Source: Aphelocoma coerulescens
Lineage: Eukaryota; Chordata; Aves; Passeriformes; Corvidae
Assembly: GCF_041296385.1 (NCBI RefSeq)
Contig: NC_091014.1
Location: forward strand, 9,523,578-9,587,577
Length of the DNA stretch: 64,000 nucleotides
Direction of reading: 5' to 3'
Shown: positions 47,961 through 61,090 of the stretch, one piece after another
Position numbering within the stretch: the stretch's first letter is position 1
How the letters are laid out: every line of letters starts with the position of its first letter
Program-made: the position numbers and the translations under genes
The notes under the pieces: generated by a model
What the model saw: only the letters and a program-made list of their open reading frames with translations
The model's database searches: none
Told to the model about the DNA's origin: nothing

Positions 47961-48597
47961 CATGTAGTATGAGAAAGCATGAAAAGCAGCACTAGAACAA
48001 AGTAAGTGCAATAAATAACTTTTATGTAAGTAATCTTTTACAGATACTGAACGCAGAGGGAAGGTGACGCTTACCTTAAACAGTAGGATTTATTAAAAAA
48101 AAAAGAAACCATTTTTACCAAATATTTTATCAAAACATTTTCTGTGCTGTGAAATAGCAAAAAAAAAAAAAAAATCATATTAAGTCTTAAATGTTGTAGA
48201 GAGACATCACTTCTCTTTGTTAAAACTGTGCCTAGTACAGGTTTTTAAGGTACTTTTTTCTTGTGACCGTGTGATCGTGCATTTTATGTTCAATTTCCAA
48301 AGCAGCACCTTAATGACCACTGCCCAAGACTGTTGGCTTTCTCTAAATGTTCCCTGGAGTAACGTTTCACTTATAAGCATCATTTTAAATGTAGCCTTCT
48401 GTAGCACTTTCCTTGTGATCCTCAACCTCTGCAAAGAGGTTATGCTTTAAAAACATGTGGCAAATGCTGGCCACCTGTTAAGAGCTAATGATGCTGAAAG
48501 AAAGCCTGTTATGTCAAGACATTTTCTTAGGGAAGGTAATAAAAAAGACAGAAATCCTTCAAGCTGGAGCAGCATTAACTTTAACCCATTTTGGACT
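47961..48597. other. AT-rich non-coding stretch, nothing recognised
   Basis: No gene or repeat family. Opposite-strand frames at 48,207-48,450 (75 and 77 codons) shadow each other without domain support. An A15 run lies near 48,160. Confidence 0.45.
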
Positions 48598-48612
48598 CCG
48601 CCCTTATAAAAG
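48598..48612 (+). promoter_or_regulatory. GC-box next to TATAAAA, possible core promoter
   Basis: CCGCCC (the reverse of the Sp1 GGGCGG core) is directly followed by TTATAAAAG. The pair is unusual in CpG-poor DNA. No downstream open frame or exon-like block could be tied to it, so it may be part of an enhancer or chance. Confidence 0.15.
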
Positions 48613-50798
48613 CTACTTCAAAGGTAGACATAATCCTCTTGAAAGAATTGGAAGAGGGTAAAAATGGGGAGGTTTTGGCATAATAATTGCAAATGTGCAA
48701 TTTTCTGTGCAAGTTTTACACTCCTATCTAGAAGGGAGATTTATTTAATCTTCCTTTTCCTCTAGAGAGTACTGGACAATAAAAAGATCTATAGACAGAT
48801 TAAGATTAATCTGTTCAGTAACCATGGGTCTGTACACTTGGCATACAACACCATCAGCAAAACAGAATGGACAGTTTCCAAATCCACTTGAAAATGATAC
48901 CACTCTGGTGACAGAGATATCTTTAAATTAGCAGACAAGAAAGACAGATTTACATTTGCGGAACTAAATAAATGGATAAGACATTATAAATAAGGATTAA
49001 AATAAAAGAGAAAAATCACTCCCATTTTCCACTGTCTCCCCCTTCAAGATTAAACTTTTGTAAGAGTATCAAACAGATACTGAAATAGTGTCTGCTTTAA
49101 CTTAATAAATATACAGGATAAGATTTTCTTTTGATGAATTTAAATTTAAGTATGCAATCAGTGGTTTTAAGAGGAAAAAAGAGGTGGGGTTAGGTAGAAT
49201 TACATATTGCTGAAGAAACTGGAGCCATAATATTATAAATTTGGCTTCAAAATGCATTTTTTTCCTTGTCTCCACATGCCACCAGCAAAATGGATAGTTT
49301 TGATCCACAAAGAGAAGAAAGGGTGTATTTGTGCCAACATGTGTTTGACATCCTTATTTTTGTTTGGCACCTTGGAGAACCAGTGCTTCTCATGGGACTC
49401 AAAGTTCAAAGTTAGGTGCCATTTCTATAATTACATACAGATGCATAACTAGGATTACAGCAGGCAAATGAAGGGCTCTTTTACATAACAAGGTGCATTT
49501 GTCTGTATTTCTTAATAATCAGTTACAGGGATCACCATTGTTTTAAGCACAAGAAGAAATTAAAATGTCAAAGAATGTCTTGGCCAGTAACCTTTTGAAA
49601 CTTTTTTTTATAGTAATCAGCTAAATAACATCCATTTATGTAAAGGGTCCTTTTTGTTTCTTGGAGAATGTCTGGATGTAGGTTGTCTCATTCTCTCATT
49701 TGTATTCATGCAAAGTAATACTTTCTTCCATGACAGTCCAAGTGACATTAGCAATGTAGTGAGGCCAGCTAGATTATGATTGATAAATGCTTCTCCTCAA
49801 ATTTCATGAATAATTCAGAACATAAACATGAATATACAGCAAATTCTTGCTTGTATAAAATAAAGCTAGTTCAAAGAATTTTCCTTTCTTCAATGACCTT
49901 CATTTTCATACAGTTCAAAGAATTCTGGTTTTATTTTATTAATATCATATTCAGTTTCAAACAGAAAACAAAGGCATCACATATGGCATTAGTATAATCC
50001 ATAGAAATGCTGCCCTTTGAAGCTCTAAGAGTTCTGCAAGTACTTTCAATGGAAGTATATATTCATAACCATAGGTACTTAGGCTTGGAAGTAAAGAACA
50101 GTAGCATTTTAAAATTACATTCTAAAATTACACCTACTGAAACATAAGCAAAGATGTTTTATTACAGCACCAGCAAAGAAACATTATAATTACTATTTTT
50201 AGCAGAAAATGTGACACTTAAGCCCACAATTGTATCTTGACTGCAGCATTGTTCATTGCATTGAAATGTTACTCATTAAATTGGAACTCATTAAAAAGTT
50301 TTACATTGCAGTACTTTGAAAACTGAAGTGGTAAAAAATAAGATAGAAGAAAGTTGGTCTTTTAGAAACAAATTATTTGTTCAACATGTTTATGAAACAC
50401 TTCAGCTAATAATTTGCTAATTTCTACCTTATTTTTCTACTAACCTGAGTAGAAAACTCAACTGAGTTTCAAGATGTTTTATATGTGTCATTTCAGCAAA
50501 TTTTATCTATTTTCTGTGGACAAGAACAGTGAGTCTGGAAAGTTCTGTAGCCTCAACACTCAAATGTTCCTGCTTCTCCGGAACCAACACTGACAGAGGA
50601 AGAGAGGAAGAGAGGAGGCTGCATGTTTGTCCTCTGCACTGGGTGTTGTCAAAATTGGCAGCTCCAGCAGAGGGAACAATGAGTCCCGTCTGAACAAAAA
50701 ATCGAGTGGGGAGAACTTTACCATCAGCACTTTTTGTCAAAATGTTTTTAACACGAGTACTATACATACATATATAAAACAAATACAATATATAATAC
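48613..50798. other. AT-rich non-coding stretch
   Basis: No gene is recognised. A minus-strand frame of 102 codons (50,507-50,815) lies in a GC-balanced patch but has no recognisable domain, and I see no supporting splice pair. Confidence 0.45.
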
Positions 50799-50818
50799 TG
50801 CATGCATATATGCATGCA
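50799..50818. repeat. Perfect 20-bp palindrome TGCATGCATATATGCATGCA
   Basis: The 20 bases equal their own reverse complement, with no spacer. They contain two GCATGC (SphI-type) and overlapping ATGCAT words around a central ATAT. It can extrude as a short cruciform or bind dimeric proteins, or it may simply be an expanded purine-pyrimidine alternation. Confidence 0.95.
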
Positions 50819-52459
50819 AAAAGCCCTGAATTTTTAGCTAAAATAGGTGTTGAATGCAAAACAAGTTTTACCTAAATGTATAGGACTTGACTTTGTCTGT
50901 AAGGACATAATTCTCCATTAACTGTTGAATTCTGCCATAAGCAGTGTATTAAATTTTCCTCTGAAGTTACCTAGAAGTCTGAAGTCTGTCTATTATGTTG
51001 AAGTAGCAATTTAATAATGTAAAACTCTGTAAGAACATCAGCAATAACTCTGAATGAAGGTGAAATTCCTGTCTCAGTCCAGAAAATGAATGCTGCTTCT
51101 GTTAAATATTATTTTAAAATCAATGGAAGTACTATAAAAAGACCAAGCAATCATCTGATACTAAATTCTAGACAACTGAGCTACTTCATAATCTAAATTT
51201 CACTTGAGCAGAATTTTACACCATCTAAAATGCAAATATTTAAATGTTTCCAAAAATCCTCCTCCAAGTCTCCTATCTACATATGCTTACATATTTTCTG
51301 TAAGGTTACCCTTTCCAGTAAGGGGAAAGGATGTAACATGTTCTAAAAGCATTAAATGTCTTCTAAAAGCATATAATTGTCTCAATTTAATGTTTAGAAC
51401 ACTTAGGCCTCTGTCTGATTATCCATGGACCAGGTGTCCAAGTATAATTCATTTCTGTGTTCAGAGGCTTAATACCTAACTTGCCAGGTAAATCCAGGAA
51501 TATATTCTGGACCTTTGTAGTGGCCTTTCAGCAGTTCTAGTTTTATCATGTGCATATGTTAGTGACTGAAAATTACAGTGAAAATCTATAACCATAGTAA
51601 CTATTTCATGATTTCAACCACCTTACATAAACATTTCCCCAAGATATCTGCCTTGCTTCATTTTGTGCTAAAATTTTTAAAAACATAGCATTTTCCCCAC
51701 AATATTCTGTAACTAAGGAATGTACATTTTATTGGTGATGTAATAAATCAGATCAGCATTTCTGTTGGGAAGTAATATTTCATGGGAACAGTAGCATAGA
51801 GACCCATGGTAAAGTTCAGCCTTGTAACTCTTTCTCTCCTTGGTCTTTTTGTTTAACAAAACAGGTGTCATTGACATTTGGAGCCAACATTCATGCCTGA
51901 ACAGCTACTTTCTAAGCACATTTAAACAAAAGACAAAAGCAGTCATTACTTTGGAGTTTCTTTTTTTTTATGGATTCGTACCTTCTGGGGACAAGAGATA
52001 AATGAAGGTAAGATGAAACCTTTAGATGTTGTCCTCATCAACGTTGACACTCTTCCTTGGGGGCTGACAGCTGCTAATGAATTAATTTTAAACATGACAC
52101 ACAAGAAGAACAAAAATGCTGTGTTGGTTTTGCTTCATTCTTGTAAAAAGAATAAGAATAGCAAGTAGCATTGATCATAACGTGAAAGCTAATCTGTACT
52201 AAATTGTGATCAAATAAAAACATCAACAGATTCATAAAGAAATCTTCATATTTTTCCAACAAATGAAATTAAGTTGGGGTTTTTAATTGAATTTGGACAT
52301 TCTTCCTGTTCATGTGAAAGTATTGTAGCTATAATCAAACCAGAGATACAGCCAGAATTTCAAATTTAGTGAACTGATTGACCAGAACTCAGGTATCTGC
52401 TGTATTTCATTCACTTAACAAAGTCCTTTTATTTGGTTCTATTCTCCATCACTAAATTT

Positions 52460-52460
<1 letters not shown>
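50819..52460. other. AT-rich non-coding stretch, nothing recognised
   Basis: No gene or repeat family is recognised. A 91-codon plus-strand frame at 51,204-51,479 and a 62-codon minus-strand frame at 52,074-52,262 have no domain. Confidence 0.5.

Positions 52461-52491
<31 letters not shown>
52461..52491. repeat. Poly(T) run, 31 bp
   Basis: An uninterrupted homopolymer, the longest in the window. The length is likely polymorphic or subject to sequencing error. No retroposon body is visible on the 3' (right) side that would make it a minus-strand poly(A) tail. Confidence 0.95.
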
Positions 52492-52495
<4 letters not shown>

Positions 52496-54859
52496 CTGAT
52501 ATTAATTAAACTTCTCTTAACACTATTTTTATATTGAGAATTTTATGTCTGATATAAGGAAAAAAATCATAAAGTTTTTGCTTTTCAACAGAATTTGAAT
52601 TCTTTGTTGAAAACACAGTGGTCCACATCCATAACTATTCAGGTTTGTCACTGAAATTATTTTATAAATATAATTTCAAATACAAAGTAACTTGGTCTTG
52701 TAAATTAGTCCAGTTTGTCCCTGTCAGCTGAGTGTGATTGTTGCCATGAATCTAAGGTCTGACTCTGGCCCACTGACCTACTCTTATTGGTAACATCTGT
52801 ATGTTCAACTGTACACTGTTATTTAGCTAAATGAAGGACATATCATGATATATTCATGAGGAGAATTGTTTATGGCTTTTGACTGCATTACCACAATATG
52901 CTTAATGGCCAGTACTGATTCCAGTCTTGTGTTCAAAACCCTTTTCAGAAGGCATTTGTAATACACAAATATTTCACACAGTCAAAGGATGTGGAAATAG
53001 AAGGGATTTTTATAAACTGAACATGTATAAAGGTATAAAGTAATAATTTCATGGATTATGAAATGAAAACATTCACAAACATTCTGTATGATTTCCACAT
53101 AAAGATGCATGGAGTTAATAAAGAATGTATATATCAATAGTCCTCTGGAAGAGATCCTTGAATATTAGAGGCAAGGTTGGCAGGTAAGGTAAGTGTGACC
53201 TAAGGAAGAAGCCTATGTTTTATCTGCACAAGAAATTGAAGAACACAATGATGCCATCTCGACATTACTGTACTCTGGAGAGTGGGGAAGATCTTGGTAG
53301 ATCTGGTAGATCTTGTGAGGAGAAACAAGCCCAACTCTGGTTTTCATCACTAATACTTCAGTGATTCCATTCATACCCAGGGAATAATTTATTTAAGGAG
53401 AAGACAGACATGTAAATATAATGTAGTATGTTTTTCTAAAGGTGTAATATACTCTACTAGATTTTGGCTGATATGGGTAAAAAATCTTCAGAAATAAAGG
53501 TACTCTAAATTTTGTTGCAAAGAAATATGAGTCAGGTGGATACAGCTGGAACTCAGATTCAGGTAACTACAGAGGAACCTTTGGCTTTTAAAAAACATGC
53601 CTGGGTATAAATATGTTTTCATACAACTAGTGGAGGGAACACATGGAATAAATATTTTCTGCTTTTCTCTAATTAACCTGTCCATTGGCTAGTCAGAACT
53701 CAATTTCATCTACACATTGTTAAATTGTGAACCAGCTTGTAAAGTTCAGGCTGTTGTAGGTATGTTTAAGTCTTCAAGTCTTAATGGTGATTTAGATATA
53801 AAGGAGGTATAAAGTTGAAATACCATCAATAAAAGAGATGTTGGTATGTTTAAATTTAAGAAAAGTCATACTAGTGAATTTAGACTGATAAATGATACAT
53901 CCAGAAATTAAGCAGACAGCCTAATTTTCCAAAGTTATATTAAGTTTCCTAAAAATGCATATATATGCAAATATATATTTTACATATAAATACTGTATGT
54001 AATTGAGACACCAGCATAGAATAACATCTGCTGCAATTTTATGTAATCCCATATTGTTTTCTAAAAATATTTCATTTGAAAGCATGAGCCTAGGTTCCTT
54101 GTTCTTCCCTTTCAGGTGGGCTTGAATTTGAAAGAGAAAAACAAGATCAAAATTTTCCATGTTAGTTTTCCCCTCATGCCACATTTCTATATGTACAATT
54201 TTTCTTTCTATTCTTTGCATTTTAATGAAATTCAGAAAGAAAAGAATGAGATAAACACTTGAGAAAAATTAATCCTGCTGACAGAAATTGCTCATAATTT
54301 ACTTAAATGTCTTTCTTTTTTTCTGCAATGTAAATGCACCCAGCAAAGGGAAAAAGAATGTTTTCAGGTTCCTATCCTTTTCTGAAACAAATATAGTTTG
54401 TGGGTAGTTATTTGTGGAGTCTATTTCAAAAAGGGTCCTTCCTCTTTCTGATACTCTCCTGTTGACAGCAGATCCTGCAACAAATTTGATTCACAAAGGT
54501 GCCATTTAAACAAAAAATGTTTCATAGGGATATCTTTATATATATTTCTGGTTTTTGTAGAATGCCATTTCTATGTGCATATACTGACTTTTACAAGTCT
54601 ATTATTTTCTTACTCTCAGCTCTGATCTACATCCAGTGTTCCTGCAACTTTTTGCCATCATTGGAAGGTAGTTGCAATCTTTTTTTAAGCAGGCACATTG
54701 GATGTAAAAAGCTGTGTTCTGGACTTGCTCATTTGAAGGAGATTATTTTGTGCCACTTTTTATTGCCAACAGAGATTCAAAGTAATAGAAGCCATTATTA
54801 GAGAGAATGGAACATAAAATAAACTTTTTATTGCTCTAGAAACAGTTTGTGATTCTTAC
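52492..54859. other. AT-rich non-coding stretch
   Basis: No gene recognised. There are imperfect GATCTTGGTA-like triplets at 53,289-53,316 and a 14-bp perfect palindrome TGCATATATATGCA at 53,956-53,969. Open frames of about 100 codons at 53,921-54,220 (minus) and 54,499-54,801 (plus) show no domain. Confidence 0.5.
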
Positions 54860-54908
54860 CTTTCCATAGTGATACACGAGATTTCTGCAGGCTTTGGCAA
54901 CAGATATC
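54860..54908 (-). CDS. Exon-like block of 49 bp, product unknown
   Basis: On the minus strand an acceptor TTTTATAG precedes a 49-bp block that ends in a strong donor (GGAAAG|GTAAGA). The block reads ISVAKACRNLVYHYGK after one leading base. The pyrimidine tract before the acceptor is poor, because A-rich sequence lies upstream. The encoded piece looks protein-like but I do not recognise it, and no partner exon was found. Blocks this small with both consensus borders occur by chance in 64 kb, so this is a weak call. Confidence 0.12.
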
Positions 54909-55852
54909 CTATAAAACATTGATTTTTTTTCAAACATCAGGGAAGTATATGCCCTTTTGTGCTTATATCTGCAAGAAAGAATTGTATACAGTTTAAAAAC
55001 TAAGCAGTCAGGCAGCATTTAACTGCTTAAACCAGCAGTTCTATCCTTTTCAAAACAGCTGTACTCTTAGCTGCAGGAATATTTACTGCTAGAGAAAAGT
55101 GTCAGGCGTCACATCTATTGCTGTAAAGCTTCATATAAATGAGATCACACCTTCTGATCTCTTCCTAGCAATAGTGCCAGTGCTTAACACTTTGTTCAGA
55201 AGTTGTGACAGGACAGAGTATGATTTTAAAGTCACACAAGCAATACTACAATCTCTCCCCTTCTGGATAAAAAATCATGAAAATGTAGATTGTTCACAGA
55301 CACAGCTGTACTGAGTGAAGGAGGAATGTTACTCCAAAAAAAGGAAGTAAATGAAATTTTGATCAGGAGACACAGAATGTTACCTCTCCCCTTGCACATT
55401 TTGAGATTGAGCCTTTAGTATTGAATAGATTTGATGCAGAAAAATTACTCCTAATTTCTTGCCTTCAGCATTGAGTTATAACATTGACTGTACATTCATC
55501 TTCTTTTCTGCATTGTGTGCTTCAAAACCCAGAGCCTCAAAAATACAAACTCTCTAAGATCAGTCAAACAATGCCTTTTTTTTCCCCCTCCCCCTTTTTC
55601 CTCTCCAAACCTTACTCTCACTCTTCACACTTTCTGCACAATGCACTGAGATTCAGATTTTGAAAAATAGCTCCTTTTGTTGTTATGTCCAATGCTTCTG
55701 GTTTTTAAGAGCCCCAAGGTAATATTTTTCAAGCATGTAAGAGAGAGTCCTTTTCTCAAAAATTGAAAGAATGTATAGTCTAAAAGACAGCAATAATGAA
55801 ACAGTAGGACATGGAAAGATATTAGTGGCAGCAAACAGAAGGTGTTGTTGGT
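54909..55852. other. AT-rich non-coding stretch, nothing recognised
   Basis: No gene or repeat family. A pyrimidine-rich patch lies at about 55,570-55,630 (TTTTTTTTCCCCCTCCCCC, then TTTTTCCTCTCC). A 71-codon plus-strand frame at 55,099-55,314 has no domain. Confidence 0.45.
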
Positions 55853-55925
55853 CCTTTCCCTTTCCCTTTCCCTTTCCCTTTCCCTTTCCCTTTCCCTTTC
55901 CCTTTCCCTTTCCCTTTCCCTTTCC
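55853..55925. repeat. (CCCTTT)n microsatellite, about 12 copies
   Basis: A perfect hexanucleotide array of about 73 bp, pyrimidine on the plus strand and GGGAAA-type purine on the minus strand. It generates two minus-strand open frames with ER and GK dipeptide runs, including the longest frame of the window (133 codons). These are artefacts of the repeat, not genes. Polypurine mirror symmetry allows triplex structures in principle. Confidence 0.97.
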
Positions 55926-58900
55926 TTCCAATACTTTGGGATTGTAAGGACCAGCTTAGCTACGAAGTCAGGGAGAAGAACATATAATGCATAAAGCAAG
56001 CTGGTGTTCAAAAGTCTTTTCATCAACTGCTGCAGCTGCTCTGCAGAGTTTAACTTCCATTTAACTTGTGACTGCTACTTCCAAAGTTTTGCCAGCTGGG
56101 AACAAACTGTTCCACTGTTTGATGTTGGGATTTCAGGTACCACAGAGCATTCTGCATGATCCTGGGCACACAGCACCAGAGAAATACTTCTGTTGGATCC
56201 CGTTTTTCCCCTTCCTCACTCCCATTACTATTTACTCAATTAATTTTCTAACTGTACTGTGCAGGCTCAATTTCTGAGTGCTACATTTTATTTTATCTCT
56301 AAGCCTGTGCTTTAATATAATTTTTTAAGGACTTAATAAAAGGCAGAGGCTTACTTTCCATTGAAGAGAAACTGGAGGAGGGAAATGTGTCAGGAAATAT
56401 CTATGTGGCATCAGTCCTTTCCATTTTATAAATAGCACACATCCTTAGTGAAATAAAGCATTTACGCCCTCAGAAAGAAATCTGATCACTCATGGATTAA
56501 AAAGGAGACATCTCCTAAACTTGCCAGAAAGTGGTTGATGAAAAAAAAAAAAAGTTTTGGGGTAGAGATAGAAGTTCATTCTTAGGTTAGATACCAAATG
56601 CTGTGTAAGACCCTGAAAAGCATTTTGCATTTATCTTTCATAGCTGGGAAAATGTTCTTGCTGCCTGTATAAATCTTTAGTCCTGAAGACTGTAATTCCC
56701 TCTTCCACACAGATCTTGTCATTAGTTGATTTTAGCCCAGTGACTTGTGTGTTTAACATTGCCTTTTAATAGAAAAATGAGACTCACAGTGATCTTATTT
56801 AAACTGAGAAACAAACCAGGGACAATTCTATTTAAATCAGTGCAAGTAAGACAGTAAAAGACATAAATGAAAAAACCTCCTGGATTTTAATGTTGAAAAT
56901 GCACCTTCAGTAGTGTTACCAAATAAGAAATAAGTTATATGGGTGACACTAAAAAAAGAGGACCTCGTGCTTATAATGGTGTTACAATTTAGATTTTCAG
57001 AATACTTTGTGTGAATTTCATGTGAAATTTCTGCCAGAGGAAGTCAAATTGCAAAAGGCCAGCAAGTTTGGTTGTGGGTGAGTGGTCAAGACAAATTCAG
57101 GTCCTTTTGCAATGTCATTTTTTACTTCATCTGTGATCTTGGGCCTTTATGCTGCTGTGTGATAGTAGGTAAAGATGATATTGATGTTCTGTGCTTCACC
57201 ATCACAGATATCAATGCTCAGACCTAATGGACTTGCAGACCTTTCCGTCAGTGAATGGAGGAAAAACTCAATCCTCACTTCCTAAAGAAGTGGAATGAGA
57301 CCTCTCACATATATTTAGCAAGTAGAATTAATATGTAGGTAAAGATAATGCAAAAACAGGCTATAAAACTCTAGCACAGTGTTATCTAGTGCTTTCTACA
57401 GCATAAACTTGTGTAAATCTGAGTTAATCCTCCTACAGTCCCATTAAAGTCAAAGAAGAGATACACAACAGACAGAATTTGATTCCTCTGGCCTGATCTA
57501 CACATTTATCTTGGGATTGGATGAACTTCTCTTTGGAGTCAGTCTTTTATCTCCACTTACTGTGAAAGGGACATAGGATCCCTAGCTCACACACTTCAGC
57601 ATTTAATTTTTAGATACCTAAGATATAACACATAAGTTTCTTCCATTATCTCTACTGCTGGCATAAACTGTTGGGTTTTATTGCTTCATCATCATTCTTT
57701 GAATATTTGTCATTTTTACATTGTTATTATAACCTTTTCTTTCACTAACATATGGAATTCTCCAGTAATGACCTGAATCTACAGGGAGACATGCTAATAA
57801 ATGCAATTTGCTGCAGTATTTCAGTGGAGTATTGTCATTATAAAATTCATGTTTAACAGCTTTTACTCAATACTTTCACTGCTAATTTCAGTAGTCAGCA
57901 ATGGTATTCTGTGCTCAAATCAAACCTGAAACACTCTCTTGACCTATTTGTCATTGGAATCCAGTGAATTTACAGACCACCAATTAAAAATCATTTAAGT
58001 GCACTAGTTTATTTTGCTTTGTGGGTTTTTTGGTGTGTTTTTGCACAGTCACAGTCTTTAACACATGTGGTTTTGTAATTGCAATATGCTGGGAAAGTTC
58101 AGAGTGCTCATTGGCCTTTTAGCTCCCACTTCCACCTGTGTTCTCATACATTCAGTGTTAATAACTTGGGCTGTGAGTCACACCAAATAGCTGGCTGGAA
58201 GCTTGCACTTGCATTTCATTTGAATTTGCAACATGTGAAATCTTTTCTTCTGTTTCTAGGACCCAATAATATAATATCAGAAAAAGTGAGGAACTACTAG
58301 AAATTGTCCTCTCAGACTGATGTTTACTCTTCGATTCCATTTTTTTCCTCCTCATGTAAATTATCCACTCCTTCAAGCAGAATCCCATGATGTGTTTGTG
58401 TCCTGGTTAACATGTTGAAGGCCTGCTTTTCATAAGGGACTTTAAATTTAGACTAACAGTAATAAACAGTCATAACTATTTTCTATGTTTAATAGATTAT
58501 CCTTGATTAACCAAACAATAATTATTCATCTAGTTTTGAAGACAGAAATAGAAGTGTGCCAATGAGTCATGGGTCAGCATATGTACTTGGGATGTGTGAG
58601 ACCAGAGTGTAGACATATCCTTTCAAATCAGAGAGAGAAGGGTTGTGTGTGCTTGCATAGCATATACTAGATAGATTTTTATTTCTTTCTCTAATCAGAT
58701 ATGGGACTGAAACATTCCTGCATATGCTTCTTTTCATTTGATTGTCAGTACCAACTGTATTCATAGAAATGCAATTTAATCTGTGCCCAGATGACTGTTT
58801 CTGCCTGCTTTTCTTCCTTATTAATGTGAAATAATGCAATTCCAGAAAAATTGAATGCTGTTTTGTTTCAATATTCCAAAGCATGGGATTCCTAAAGACC

Positions 58901-60559
58901 AAACACAGATACTGTATAAACGCTGTTTTAAAACATTCAGATACATATTGGATAAAGCATGTACATATAGAATTTTATCCCTCAGTAGATAAAGTCTCTG
59001 GAAAATCAGTTCATCTGACCCATTTCCTTTTAACCTCGCTTACCCTAGATCTTAATAAAGACATTCTCACTACACGTGTACTGACCAATTTCTTAGTCCC
59101 TAGATATTTTGTAGTAAAATTCAGTTTTCCATCAGCAAGCTGTTAGAATGTCCACCTGCTTTTCTGTGGTCCTGTAAAAGTTGCCTTGACGGAAGACTTT
59201 ATTCTTCACGACCTCTCTTCCAACTGCTTGGTTTTAACTCTCTATCCTGAACACACTTGGTATAGCAGTGCCATGTGGGATGTGTTTTCCCTCTGTAAAT
59301 ATTCAATAAAACTACTTTTCAGGGTATTTTTAGTGCAAAACTAATTATTGGTTCCTGGTTTTTTTCACAGTTTTACCTGTGTCATGATTACTGTTTTTGA
59401 TAGTGGTTTGATTACATTAGATAGTTCTGCATTTTTTCAAAAAGAATTAATGAAGCCTTTCAGGAACCAAATCAACTCAAACTTTGCAAAAGGATGTAAG
59501 GAGGATACCTGTACACTGAAGCACAAAAGTGCTTTAAATGCCAGGGATCACACAATCTTTGTCATGACCACACTTCATTATTGAAATTACTTTGTACATA
59601 TTCCGTAGTAGTTGATTTTCTGTAGCACTGAAGTACCTATAAAAAAAATCCATGAAGATAAAGTTGAAATGGAAAACTTTTAATCCAAATGAAAGTTACA
59701 AAAAAACCAACTTTTGAAGCTATAGCAATATTAGATATTAGTAAATGAAATTAGATAACATGCAAGAGTAGGAGACGAAAGAAAAAGATCTTATGACATG
59801 CAGAAACGTGCATAATGCAGGCATACTCTAGGCAGCCAGATTTTTATAGTTTGTGTATCTCATTCTGTGAGTATACTTCATCCAAAGGCAAAAGCTGTAT
59901 GCAAAACCCTGAAAGGCTTTTGTCCCATAATTGTGGCTTCTGTATCTTCCTTCCAGCTTTGACAATGTCAAAAGTTTACTAATTATATACAAGGAAAACA
60001 TATACAAAAATTTACCAATAATGTTTTAGAAGTGTATCTTATTTGGAAATCAAATTACTTAACTTTCATTCATTAATATTATTTAAGAAACCAAAGCAGG
60101 GAAAATAAGTCTGTCCAAAACTTCAAAGTATTTCATTCCTCCTTTCCCAGTGAACTATATTCCTCATTAACTCAGATCAGTTCAGTTTTGTTTGAGCCTG
60201 TTAAAATGTGGAAACTGAAATTCTAATCTTAATTGCCTTTCTGTTGCTGCTTTTTAGATAAGACTGTAATTTATCCTCCCTTTTTGGAGCTGAATTAAGT
60301 GCATTGTGAGAGAGACTGTACTACTTAGTGAAAAAAGTGCTGGACCAGACTTAGGGAGTTCCTATTCCCAGCCTTGGCATTAGAGTGAGTGGAAAACCTA
60401 CAGATATTTTACTCTTAAATTAAAAATTCTTTCTCACCTGTCAGTTTTAGTTTTGTAATTTTGATTTGCATAGATCATTTGTCACAATATAAAAACAGAA
60501 GCCTAAGGAAACACCTGCCTCATAGGCACTCATTGCTCCCGATTAAGTTACTGTTTCCC
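55926..60559. other. AT-rich non-coding stretch
   Basis: About 4.6 kb without a recognised gene, RNA or repeat family. The largest frames are 111 codons minus at 58,567-58,902 and 87 codons plus at 58,883-59,146. Neither has a domain or convincing splice borders. A13 lies near 56,539. Confidence 0.5.
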
Positions 60560-61090
60560 CCAGGGTATTCCAGTTTAGCTGTTCGTGGTGGATTTTAAGG
60601 ATGACAACGGTGTCTGGCCTTCTAGATGATTAATGAAGAAATATTATTGATATTCTCATTCTGCTAAGTTTTTGACATCCCCCTTCCTTTAATAAACAAC
60701 TTATCCCTGTGAGGAGCTCGCGAGTGGTCAGATCTGCTCTGCTCTGCACACTAAGTGTGTAATGGATACACTTTCCTCTAACCTGTCAGCATACAGGACT
60801 CAAACCTGATTCAGACCTGCCTCATTCTTCAGTAAAGCAGGAATAGATCCTTTGAAGTCAGTGAAATTCTTCTGGTTTCATGTATGGGAAAAAATGAGAA
60901 AAGAACAAGGCCTTTTGTCAGTTTCCAGGGCAGCCATGCTGCTTAATAAATCATTATATCAGCAGTTGTTTTTCACTGGGGAACAGCACAATAATTGATG
61001 CCACTGTCCAGAAATGCACAGAAGCTATTGATCAGGCCAGCTTGTTAGTACTACTGTAAACCTATGGCACGGGACTGGAACAAATAGTAC
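60560..61090. promoter_or_regulatory. Candidate conserved non-coding element
   Basis: A long complex stretch with CTAGATGATTAATGAAGAAA, TATTATTGATATTCTCATTC, TTTAATAAACAACTTATCCC, a CpG-containing palindrome CTCGCGAG (60,717-60,724), AACAAGGCCTTTTGTC, CATGCTGCTTAATAAATCAT, CACAATAATTGATGCC and CTATTGATCAGG. No open frame accompanies it. Density and variety of words suggest a regulatory element. This is inference from texture. Confidence 0.3.

Noticed and set aside
50507..50815. 102-codon minus-strand open frame
   Set aside because: The start lies in an AT microsatellite-like patch, and no domain is visible.
55625..56026. 133-codon minus-strand open frame, the longest in the window
   Set aside because: Its middle is an ER dipeptide run translated from the CCCTTT microsatellite, and the flanks show no domain.
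58567..58902. 111-codon minus-strand open frame
   Set aside because: No recognisable motif and no supporting splice borders.
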